Source of the DNA: an uncultured Saprospiraceae bacterium
Lineage (GTDB): Bacteria > Bacteroidota > Bacteroidia > Chitinophagales > Saprospiraceae
Direction: 5' to 3'
DNA length: 39,159 bases
Assembly: GCA_938002665.1 (NCBI GenBank)
Contig: CALLAE010000061.1
Coordinates: 1-39,159, forward strand
Part shown: positions 32,491 to 39,159 of the stretch, piece by piece
Layout of the letters: the number at the start of each line of letters is the position of its first letter
How positions within the stretch are numbered: position 1 is the stretch's first letter
Translations under genes and position numbers: made by a program
Notes under the pieces: generated by a model
The model's input: only the letters and a program-made list of their open reading frames with translations
Databases searched by the model: none
Told to the model about the DNA's origin: nothing

Positions 32491-32496
32491 GATGGG

Positions 32497-33243
32497 ATGC
32501 ACAAGAAAGGTTCAGGAAAAGATCACCTTACAGGAGTCCCTGCTAGTGATTACTACTGTGTCCATATCACAAGTTTTAAGAACAAAAAATGTAAATGTGA
32601 GGCCTATATCTGCACTGAAATTCCTACAATCGATGAAGAATTTGACATTGAGGTACAAGTGCCAGATCTAAAGCTAGAATGGATTCCTGCTTTGAGTAAA
32701 CACAGTGAATTTCTTTTTATGGCCATAAATCCAGCCCTGATAACTATGAAGATAGTAGACTTTGATCCTGATATAACTTACGACCTCCAGGTCTATTATA
32801 GTTCCACAAATAATGAAACATACTCTGCAGAATTAACTACGATACCTGGCCATAGAACTGAAATAGCTAGCGCCCTAGTCGTAACTAATCGAGGATATGG
32901 AAAATTTTCTATTCCTATAAATGAAAAGATTTTAGGTGGAGCACTAGAATTTGATTTGCGAGACAACTGTGGTAACATACTGACAGAAAAAGTAACAATT
33001 CCGATACTGCCTTCTGAAGGAAGACTACAGGAAAGTCAGACAGAGCTCTCTCCTCATACAATTGAGGAATTACAAACCTTAATAGATGCTCAGTGGGATA
33101 ACATAAATAAAGAAAATCCAATCTACCAAGATCCAAGCGGCTGGACTATAAGTAATGAAAATACTCTGAAATCCAAAGACAAAGCGGTGTATCAACTCTA
33201 CAATAAAAGATTAAAGCAATACTACTTGGTCTCAAAAAAATGA
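32497..33243 (+). pseudogene. 3' half of the SprB-repeat-like gene
   Basis: 248 residues from ATG 32497, in the same frame as the upstream half and 6 nt after its stop. It begins in mid-repeat (HKKGSGKDHLTGVPASDYYCVHITSF) and contains a Cys cluster (NKKCKCEAYICTEI), then a beta-rich region without recognised motifs, ending KQYYLVSKK without a T9SS sorting domain. On its own it has no signal peptide, so it could not be exported. Together the halves encode ~413 residues. The role of the intact protein is unknown. Confidence 0.7.
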
Positions 33244-33278
33244 AACATAGCTTATCTAAATCAGACTTTTTTGGAATA

Positions 33279-33542
33279 TTATGAAACCATCCCGCCTATC
33301 TTCTTTGATGCATAATGCACAAAAAGGATATAGAATATAACAGGAATAAAAAGCATGAAAGAGGATATCGTAATCCAGCCAAAATAGAAGCTTGCGTAAG
33401 ACCTGACCAACTGGCTATCCACCACACAGGTTTTTACAGCCATACTTCCTTCGTTAAATCCATCACAATTGAGCATCGCAAGTACAGGCAAAACGAGACC
33501 AATAAAATAGATGAAAATCCTAACTGCAATTTTCAAAATCAA
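33279..33542 (-). CDS. Small membrane protein coupled to the YdeP-like oxidoreductase
   Basis: 87 residues with two predicted TM helices (~7-24, IFIYFIGLVLPVLAML; ~53-75, FGWITISSFMLFIPVIFYILFV) and a loop holding two Cys. The ATG (33542-33540) overlaps the stop of the oxidoreductase gene (33541-33539) in an ATGA junction, which implies translational coupling. It may anchor or serve the molybdoenzyme, but no known family is recognised. Confidence 0.65.
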   Translation of the reverse strand: MILKIAVRIFIYFIGLVLPVLAMLNCDGFNEGSMAVKTCVVDSQLVRSYASFYFGWITISSFMLFIPVIFYILFVHYASKKIGGMVS

Positions 33543-35836
33543 ACGTTTTGTTTCAAAATCTTTATTACCACTGACTTAGAAGTTGGGGTATTACTTTTAT
33601 CAGCTGTACTCTTAATCGGTACTAGCACATTAGCCTCTGGAAAATAAGTAGCCACACAGCCCTTCGGAATATTATAAGGGATAATCAGAAAATTTCTAGC
33701 CACCCGCTCCTTATCATTAGAATAATTATAAAGATCCACTTTAGTCTTAGTCTGAAAGCCTTCTCGTGCCATGTCCTCTTTATTCATCAGCACTACCCTT
33801 CTTTCATTATAGATGCCTCTGTATCTATCATCTAGTCCATAGATGGTCGTATTGAACTGGTCATGGCTACGGATAGTCATCATCAGATATTCATCCTGCC
33901 CTACTTCTACTGCGGTAAATTCTGACACTGTAAAGATGGCTTTACCTGCACTGGTCTTATATTCATTGTCTCTAGCACAATTAGGTAAATAGAAACCTCC
34001 TGGAATCCTTACCCGCTCATTATAGTTATCAAAACCCGTTATGGTTTTCTCTATATCCGCTCTTATTTTATCATAGTTACCAAGGTAGGCTTCCCACAGA
34101 ATCGAGGAATCAGACAAAGTAGCCTGAGCTAAACGGCAGACTATGGCTGGCTCACTCAGCAACTTATCAGAGACGGGTTTCAGACTTCCTCTACTGCTAT
34201 GCACAACTCCCATAGAATTCTCTACCGTTACAAATTGCCTTTCACCTCCAGTCTCATCCTTATCGGTTCTCGCAAGACAAGGCAGTATCAGTGCTTCTTT
34301 GCCATGGACCAGATGACTCCTGTTCAGCTTAGTAGAGACATGTACAGTCAGGTCACATTTTTCTAGTGCTTCTGCTGTATATAGGGTATCTGGAGTAGCA
34401 GAAATAAAATTCCCGCCCATCCCAAAGAACACCTTGGCCTTGCCCGCATGCATCGCTTCTATAGCCTCCACCACATCATAGCCATGCGCACGTGGAGGTT
34501 CAAATCCAAAGACCTTCTCTATACTATCCAGCAACTTAGCGGGTGGTCTCTCATGGATACCCATCGTTCTATCCCCTTGCACATTACTATGTCCTCGCAC
34601 AGGGCAGGTTCCAGCGCCTGGCTTTCCGATACTACCTTTTAGCAGAAGCAGATTGACGACTTCTTTGATAGTGTTGACTGAGTTCTTGTGTTGGGTCAGT
34701 CCCATTGCCCAGCAGATGATAATCTTCTTCTTTTTGGCTAAGAGCTCAGCTACTCCATTTAAGGTCTCCAAGTCAATACCCGAATGCTCAACCAGTTCGC
34801 CTAAATCCAAACTTTCAATATGCTCTAGATAAGCCTCATAGCCATTGGTCTTATCAGCAATAAAATCTAGGTCAAATACAGATCCAGCCTGCTGCTGCTC
34901 TTTCTCTAGTAGTAGTTTGACCAAGGCCTGTAGCAAGGCCATATCACCATTTATCTTTACTTGTAGATAGGTGTCAGTCAGAGCTACTTTCTTACCTAGC
35001 GCAGAACTTAGCTTTTGGGGATTACTAAAACTGACGAGTCCTGTTTCGACTATGGGATTGACCGAAATAATCTTAGCGCCATTTTCTTTAGCTTTCTGTA
35101 GAGCAGATAGCATCCGAGGGTGGTTGGTGCCGGGATTTTGTCCCATGATTATGATCACTTCTGACTCATAGAAATCTTCCAGCTTGACCGACCCCTTTCC
35201 GATACCTAATGTTTCTCCTAGCGCTCTCCCGCTACTTTCATGACACATATTAGAGCAGTCAGGCAGATTATTAGTGCCGTAGGCTCTTACAAACAACTGG
35301 TACAGAAAGGCGGCTTCATTACTGGTTCTACCTGAGGTATAAAATATTGCTTCATTAGGATCGCTTAGCTGATTGAGGTGTTTTCCGATGAGGGCGAAGG
35401 CAGCATCCCACTCTATCTCTTTATAATTATCAGAGCCTTCTTTGAGGTACATAGGTTGTGCTATTCTGCCTTTCTTTCCTATGGTATAATCTGAGCCTTC
35501 TGCTAGTTCAGATACTTTATTTTTTGCGAAGAATTCTGCTGTCAGTCTTTTGCTAGTCGCTTCTTCTGCAATAGCCTTTGCGCCATTTTCGCAGTACTCG
35601 CCTATTCTAGAACGGTCATCATCGGGGTCTGGCCATGCACAGCCAGGGCAGTCTATTCCTCCTTTTTGGTTGAGCTGAAGGAGGGATTGCATTCCTCGAG
35701 CTATCGGCATTTCAGCAAGGACATGCTTAACGGATGAAACAACTGCTGGTATGCCTGCGGCAACAGACTTAGGTTTGCCGATTTTTATTCCAGTTAGTTC
35801 TTCTGGTGTTTCTGCTTTTAGTTTTTTCTTGGACAT
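33539..35836 (-). CDS. FdhF/YdeP-family molybdopterin oxidoreductase
   Basis: 765 residues, the usual YdeP size; no Tat signal, so cytoplasmic. Seen: the YdeP hallmark DCPGCAWPDPDDDRSRIGEYCENGAKAIAEEAT (~62-95), YTSGRTSNEAAFLYQLFVRAYGTNN and DCSNMCHESSG (~165-205) for the bis-MGD site, IIIMGQNPGTNHPRML, GKPGAGTCPVRGHSNVQGDRTMGIHE, and the C-terminal molybdopterin dinucleotide-binding domain (MMTIRSHDQFNTTIYG). The classical 4Cys FeS motif of FdhF is absent. Substrate of this family is unproven (acid resistance was proposed for E. coli YdeP). Operon with fdhD. Confidence 0.9.
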   Translation of the reverse strand: MSKKKLKAETPEELTGIKIGKPKSVAAGIPAVVSSVKHVLAEMPIARGMQSLLQLNQKGGIDCPGCAWPDPDDDRSRIGEYCENGAKAIAEEATSKRLTAEFFAKNKVSELAEGSDYTIGKKGRIAQPMYLKEGSDNYKEIEWDAAFALIGKHLNQLSDPNEAIFYTSGRTSNEAAFLYQLFVRAYGTNNLPDCSNMCHESSGRALGETLGIGKGSVKLEDFYESEVIIIMGQNPGTNHPRMLSALQKAKENGAKIISVNPIVETGLVSFSNPQKLSSALGKKVALTDTYLQVKINGDMALLQALVKLLLEKEQQQAGSVFDLDFIADKTNGYEAYLEHIESLDLGELVEHSGIDLETLNGVAELLAKKKKIIICWAMGLTQHKNSVNTIKEVVNLLLLKGSIGKPGAGTCPVRGHSNVQGDRTMGIHERPPAKLLDSIEKVFGFEPPRAHGYDVVEAIEAMHAGKAKVFFGMGGNFISATPDTLYTAEALEKCDLTVHVSTKLNRSHLVHGKEALILPCLARTDKDETGGERQFVTVENSMGVVHSSRGSLKPVSDKLLSEPAIVCRLAQATLSDSSILWEAYLGNYDKIRADIEKTITGFDNYNERVRIPGGFYLPNCARDNEYKTSAGKAIFTVSEFTAVEVGQDEYLMMTIRSHDQFNTTIYGLDDRYRGIYNERRVVLMNKEDMAREGFQTKTKVDLYNYSNDKERVARNFLIIPYNIPKGCVATYFPEANVLVPIKSTADKSNTPTSKSVVIKILKQNV

Positions 35837-35933
35837 CTGCTTCTTGATAATTCATCTACATTACTTTTCTAAAAGTAGCTATTAGAATTATCTTTTGCAT
35901 GTGTATAGGTTTTTAAATTCTAGAGGGAAGAAT

Positions 35934-36890
35934 CTAATGACCTTTTAAAATTCTGTGAACAATTTTCTCTCCATTAGAGCTTTTAATGAGTTCTAGGAAA
36001 TAAATTCCATCAGACAATTCCCTTGTTTCTATTTGACTTAGATTTTCGCCTTCTAATTTAAGTTGTCCAGCAAGGTCGTATAGCTTGATCTGATATTGAA
36101 AAGAACCATTTGTTTGAATTTGAATTTGGTCTTCAGTAGGATTAGGGAATATTTTAAACGCCTTGCTAATCAGCTCCTTACTAGCTGAGGTTAAGTCCGA
36201 GCCATCACAATCTTCGTCTATCCCATTGTTAGCTATTTCTACTGCAGTAGGATATATCGACGGATCATTATCATCACAATCTACAAGACTATTATACCCA
36301 TCTGCATCCTTATCAAAAACTTGGATCAGATCCATATCATCAATCCAATGTATGCCGTCGAAGAGACAACCATCATTAGCTAAGGCGAAACCTACAGATG
36401 TTATTTCCAGTCTTAAGATAGAATCGGATGGAAACTCTACCAACGAATAATATCTTTGATAGTCGTCGAGATCTGATATAGTCGCATATACAATAGTGTC
36501 TGTTTCTGCAGCAAGGGGGATTTTGTTACCGTTTACTATAATACTGACGCCAGCATCCTGATTAGAACTATAACTCCTTCCAGAATAGAAAAAGCTTAAT
36601 AATAACGAATCACTTACATAATTATGAAGATCGAATTGGCCATTAATCCATGTCTTGCAGTCACCTTCACTCAATCCTCCAGCGCCATCCCTAAAATGAA
36701 GAGAGTAAGCTCCATCGTAAGCAAATGTATCTTGTAAGATAGCTGTCCCTAGAAAATCGGGAGGTGCTAACCAATATTCAGGTTCGTAATCTTGTGAATT
36801 CCATACCCAAGACTCGAAACTACCATTAAGCAATTGAGAATAAAGAGCATTAGTCATCAAAAGAAATATAATAAAGAGAAGATTGCGCAT
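35934..36890 (-). CDS. T9SS-exported protein with MopE-like metal-binding motif
   Basis: 318 residues. Signal peptide 1-19 (ends LYSQ). N-terminal ~20-190 is a beta-sandwich that opens LLNGSFESW and has YDGAYSLHFRDG, resembling a carbohydrate-binding or jelly-roll module. Residues ~193-235 are a MopE-type metal-binding repeat (DKDADGYNSLVDCDDNDPSIYPTAVEI, NNGIDEDCDGSD). A type A sorting domain covers ~243-318 (IFPNPTEDQ, LYDLAGQ, final HRILKGH). It lies between fdhD and the ydeP-like gene in the same direction, spaced 45 and 97 nt, an odd place for a surface protein. Confidence 0.88.
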   Translation of the reverse strand: MRNLLFIIFLLMTNALYSQLLNGSFESWVWNSQDYEPEYWLAPPDFLGTAILQDTFAYDGAYSLHFRDGAGGLSEGDCKTWINGQFDLHNYVSDSLLLSFFYSGRSYSSNQDAGVSIIVNGNKIPLAAETDTIVYATISDLDDYQRYYSLVEFPSDSILRLEITSVGFALANDGCLFDGIHWIDDMDLIQVFDKDADGYNSLVDCDDNDPSIYPTAVEIANNGIDEDCDGSDLTSASKELISKAFKIFPNPTEDQIQIQTNGSFQYQIKLYDLAGQLKLEGENLSQIETRELSDGIYFLELIKSSNGEKIVHRILKGH

Positions 36891-36935
36891 GGAGAAGTTC
36901 TTTGCTCCTTTATGTCTTGACTCCTAGATTAGTCA

Positions 36936-37784
36936 CTAAGGTCTTAGGCTAATTCTTTGCCCACCCGCATAAATGTTATAGCGCTCCTTTTTCAAAAAAC
37001 CGACCAGTGTAATTTCATGTTCTATAGCTAGTTCCACTGCCAGACTCGAAGGCGCTCCTATAGCCATGACAAAGGTAATGCCTGCCATCACTGCCTTCTG
37101 GATAAGTTCGAAACTGGCTCTCCCGCTGAGCAAGAGTAACTGCTCATCCAGCGGAAGCGAAAAGCGATCACTAGTCAGTGCTGCTCCCACTAGTTTATCT
37201 AAGGCATTATGCCTACCCACATCTTCACGAGACAAGAGAAATTGTCCATTAATGTCAAATAAGGCGGCCGCGTGAATACCTCCAGTATCTGCAAAAACAG
37301 CTTGCTTTTCTCGCAGCTTTGAAGGAAGATTATAGAGTAAGTCTTGATTTACTTGCCATTCTTTGGCATCAACTTCTTTTAGTTGACAGACGGTCTTGAT
37401 GGCTTCTAGGCTGGCTTTGCCACAAACACCACAACTGCTACTTGTATAGAAGTGCCTATCCAGCTTGCTGAGATCTACACCTTGGTCAGAATTAAGAAAA
37501 ACCTGAATTCTATTTTCTGCTTTGGTTATTTTCTCTATCTGAGATCCCTTACTTATCATGCCTTCTGTAAATAGAAATCCTATGGCCAGATCCTTATCAG
37601 CACCCGGCGTTCTCATGGTGATAGAAATACTTTTATCGAGAACTGGTGGTTGAGCAGACGGAATACTCAGACTTATCTCCAGGGGTTCTTCTACAGCAAG
37701 ACCATCTAAGATGCTTTCTGCTTCGGTAGGCCTTATCCTTAAGACATCCACTCTTTTTGTAGTCATGTCTTGATTCTTAACCAT
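36936..37784 (-). CDS. fdhD: Formate dehydrogenase accessory sulfurtransferase FdhD
   Basis: 282 residues from ATG 37784 (MVKNQDMTTKRVDVLRI); a GTG at 37802 would add six residues. FdhD receives sulfur from a cysteine desulfurase and passes it to the bis-MGD cofactor of formate dehydrogenase-like enzymes. Seen: VEEPLEISL, TMRTPGADKDLAIGFLFTEGMI, the sulfur-transfer pair in SSCGVCGKAS, FADTGGIHAAALF, SREDVGRHNALDKLVG, SGRASFELIQKA, GAPSSLAVELA. Its client is probably the YdeP-like enzyme encoded downstream. The start overlaps the stop of a truncated nucleotidyltransferase frame, so fdhD has acquired a foreign 5' edge. Confidence 0.95.
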   Translation of the reverse strand: MVKNQDMTTKRVDVLRIRPTEAESILDGLAVEEPLEISLSIPSAQPPVLDKSISITMRTPGADKDLAIGFLFTEGMISKGSQIEKITKAENRIQVFLNSDQGVDLSKLDRHFYTSSSCGVCGKASLEAIKTVCQLKEVDAKEWQVNQDLLYNLPSKLREKQAVFADTGGIHAAALFDINGQFLLSREDVGRHNALDKLVGAALTSDRFSLPLDEQLLLLSGRASFELIQKAVMAGITFVMAIGAPSSLAVELAIEHEITLVGFLKKERYNIYAGGQRISLRP

Positions 37785-37884
37785 GATAATTGACCGCTTC
37801 ACCGCCTACTAAGATTTGCTTAACTTCATAGAATTGGCAAGCTTCTAAATAACTAAATATGAGATCCTCAAAATGCTCGGACAT
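37777..37884 (-). pseudogene. Stump of a GG-motif nucleotidyltransferase (35 codons)
   Basis: ATG 37884 opens a 35-residue frame ending at TAA 37779-37777. The residues LVGGEAVNYHG match the start of the catalytic site of MNT/DUF6036-like nucleotidyltransferases (usual form LVGGxAVNxHGxxRxTxDxD), but the frame ends before the metal-binding DxD, exactly where the fdhD coding sequence begins in another frame. It starts 5 nt after the stop of the 63-residue gene, the normal spacing of such two-gene modules. I read it as a truncated, inactive remnant. Confidence 0.6.
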
Positions 37885-37889
37885 TCTAA

Positions 37890-38081
37890 CTAACTCTTTA
37901 TCTTTTTCTCTACAACAAAATTGCTAGAATTCGCCTCAGAAGTAGTTTGAAATCTTTTCATTACTTCGCATAACTTTAAAAAAGACACAAGCCTTTCAGA
38001 GGGAGAAAGAGCTAGGAATGCTGCTTCGTCTTCAGCTCTTGTTTGCTCCTTAGTCGTATAACTTATGATTGGGTATTCCAT
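37890..38081 (-). CDS. Small partner protein of a nucleotidyltransferase module
   Basis: 63 residues, cytoplasmic, largely helical: MEYPIISYTTKEQTRAEDEAAFLALSPSERLVSFLKLCEVM. The LSPSERLxxxxxL pattern is typical of small Bacteroidota proteins encoded directly upstream of GG-motif nucleotidyltransferases (from memory; often toxin-antitoxin-like). The following frame is such an enzyme, truncated. The gene itself looks intact but is probably orphaned. Confidence 0.6.
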   Translation of the reverse strand: MEYPIISYTTKEQTRAEDEAAFLALSPSERLVSFLKLCEVMKRFQTTSEANSSNFVVEKKIKS

Positions 38082-38109
38082 CTAGAAGGTAAATTAAATA
38101 AAATCTAAA

Positions 38110-38165
38110 GGGTTTGCTATATAAGACCTAAGCTTTCGTAATTTTATAGCAAAGCCCCATTTTTT
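38110..38165 (+). terminator. Hairpin plus T tract in the divergent intergenic region
   Basis: TTTGCTATA (38113-38121) pairs with TATAGCAAA (38145-38153), extended by GGG/CCC with a small bulge, followed by CATTTTTTATAA. No plus-strand gene lies upstream, so it may be a leader attenuator of the 38192 gene or a dispersed palindrome. Confidence 0.4.
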
Positions 38166-38191
38166 ATAATTTACTGGCCTAAATAAATAAA

Positions 38192-39159
38192 ATGAGATCT
38201 TTAGTGCTCTTCCTTTCTCTCTTCATCAGTCTTCCCGCTTTTTCACAAATTACAATAGAATCTAATACCCTTCCAAAAGTAGGTGATGTATTATACTATC
38301 AAGATTTCGCAGCGTATGAAGATACGCTTGCTTATCAGGAAAATGGTGAAGATATCCGCTGGGAGATAGGTAGACTTAATATAGTAGGCAACTCAGAAGA
38401 AGCCTATGAAGACATTTCCATGAGCGAACTCGCCGATTCTTTCCCTGACGCTAACATGCTCGTAGATTTGGGTGGCTTCCAAGCAGCTGCTATCAGAGGA
38501 CCTAACAGCATAGAAATTATTGGTGTCTCTACTGCTAACCAAGGAGGCTTTGGTGGCTTCAGTTTAGATTCCATAGACACGGCTATCAATTTTGATGATA
38601 ACTATACAATTAAGCAAACCCCACTGAGCTATGGGTCTAAGTTTGAGGACGACTTTGAAGTGATTATTACTTTTCCGGCTAGTCTTATACCTGGCTTAGA
38701 TTCTTTAGATACCGGTGGACTTGGAGGTGCTCTAGAATCCATAAGGATTACAACTAATGCTTCTAAAAGTGAAGAAGTTGTGGGATGGGGAACGCTTAGC
38801 GTTTGGGAGACAGAAAAGGAAGTTCTGAAAATAGAGCAGATAGATGTTACAGAAACAATTATTGAAATAGGTATAAATGTTCTAGGATTCACCTTGTGGA
38901 TTAATGCTGCTGACTTTTTGGGTGGCGGAATGGATTTAGGTTTTGGAGGACCGCAGTCTATAACAACATATAAATTTCTCTCCACTGACTTGCAGACTTC
39001 GTTTATAGAGTTTACAGAAAATAGATTCCAAGATACTTTAACCAATAACTTTCTAACTGTCTCTGGAAGAGTAAGTGGAGACATCATGAGTAGCACTGAA
39101 AACTTAAGCTTCGAAGATGGTTCTATTTCAGTATTTCCTAATCCAAGTTCTGACCAGCT
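38192..39159 (+). CDS. T9SS cargo protein, 3' end beyond the window
   Basis: 322 codons are present from ATG 38192; the frame is open at the right edge. Signal peptide 1-19 (MRSLVLFLSLFISLPAFSQ). The mature part is beta-rich with Gly/Phe-rich turns (NQGGFGGFSLDS, ADFLGGGMDLGFGGPQS) and no known catalytic motif. SISVFPNPSSDQ at the very end is the opening of a type A sorting domain, so about 65-75 residues are probably missing. Transcribed away from the fdhD operon. Confidence 0.85.
   Translation, partial: MRSLVLFLSLFISLPAFSQITIESNTLPKVGDVLYYQDFAAYEDTLAYQENGEDIRWEIGRLNIVGNSEEAYEDISMSELADSFPDANMLVDLGGFQAAAIRGPNSIEIIGVSTANQGGFGGFSLDSIDTAINFDDNYTIKQTPLSYGSKFEDDFEVIITFPASLIPGLDSLDTGGLGGALESIRITTNASKSEEVVGWGTLSVWETEKEVLKIEQIDVTETIIEIGINVLGFTLWINAADFLGGGMDLGFGGPQSITTYKFLSTDLQTSFIEFTENRFQDTLTNNFLTVSGRVSGDIMSSTENLSFEDGSISVFPNPSSDQ

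Noticed and set aside
38404-39096. Minus-strand ORFs of 61 and 155 residues at the right edge
   Set aside because: They lie antisense to the continuous T9SS cargo frame that has a signal peptide and the start of a sorting domain; no independent coding evidence.

Overview
The window looks like a chromosomal segment of a Bacteroidota bacterium, most likely of the Saprospiria/Lewinella type (inference). Evidence: seven proteins carry or begin a type IX secretion (T9SS) type A C-terminal sorting domain, usually behind a signal peptide ending in Q; several promoters match the Bacteroidota -7 consensus TAnnTTTG; Shine-Dalgarno sites are generally absent; and there is a SusC-like carboxypeptidase-regulatory/TonB receptor, DUF1573 and MORN lipoproteins, and CDDGDP cysteine-rich repeats. 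The DNA is AT-rich. I saw no tRNA, rRNA gene, CRISPR array or intact transposase.

Layout. (1) 1-10390, minus strand: two T9SS cargo operons. Operon B (4197 to 96) encodes a Cys-rich Ca-binding-like protein, a frameshifted cargo protein and a beta-propeller-like cargo protein. Operon A (9511 to 5017) encodes a beta-helix cargo protein and a second propeller-like one. Each lead gene sits directly behind a copy of the same ~420-450 nt structured leader, and the block is littered with REP-like palindromes and flanked by a 97% identical direct repeat. (2) 10532-16801: a Kbp/LysM protein, an ECF sigma factor translationally coupled to a membrane-anchored beta-barrel protein, a four-domain fasciclin cargo protein and a DUF547 lipoprotein. 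(3) 17183-23234, minus strand: a TonB-dependent receptor behind an SDR-type threonine dehydrogenase, then a two-gene operon of a Walker-less SF1-helicase-like protein and a PD-(D/E)XK (HsdR-N-like) protein. (4) 23401-31825: MORN lipoprotein, a PolX with intact PHP but degenerate polymerase palm, DUF1573 lipoprotein, rdgB, ilvE, a GT2 enzyme, ribA and an outer-membrane protein. (5) 32005-39159: a nonsense-split SprB-repeat-like gene; a molybdoenzyme operon (fdhD, T9SS cargo, ydeP-like oxidoreductase, small membrane protein); the stump of a nucleotidyltransferase module overlapping fdhD; and a T9SS cargo gene running off the right edge.

How it works together. Cell-surface export through T9SS dominates. 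The metabolic genes (ilvE, ribA, rdgB, tdh) look like ordinary core genes. FdhD should sulfurate the molybdenum cofactor for the YdeP-like enzyme of the same operon. The most unusual items are the duplicated leader driving two unrelated cargo operons, the helicase-like/nuclease operon, and several fresh gene breaks (frameshift at ~2990, nonsense codon at 32488, truncated nucleotidyltransferase at 37777).
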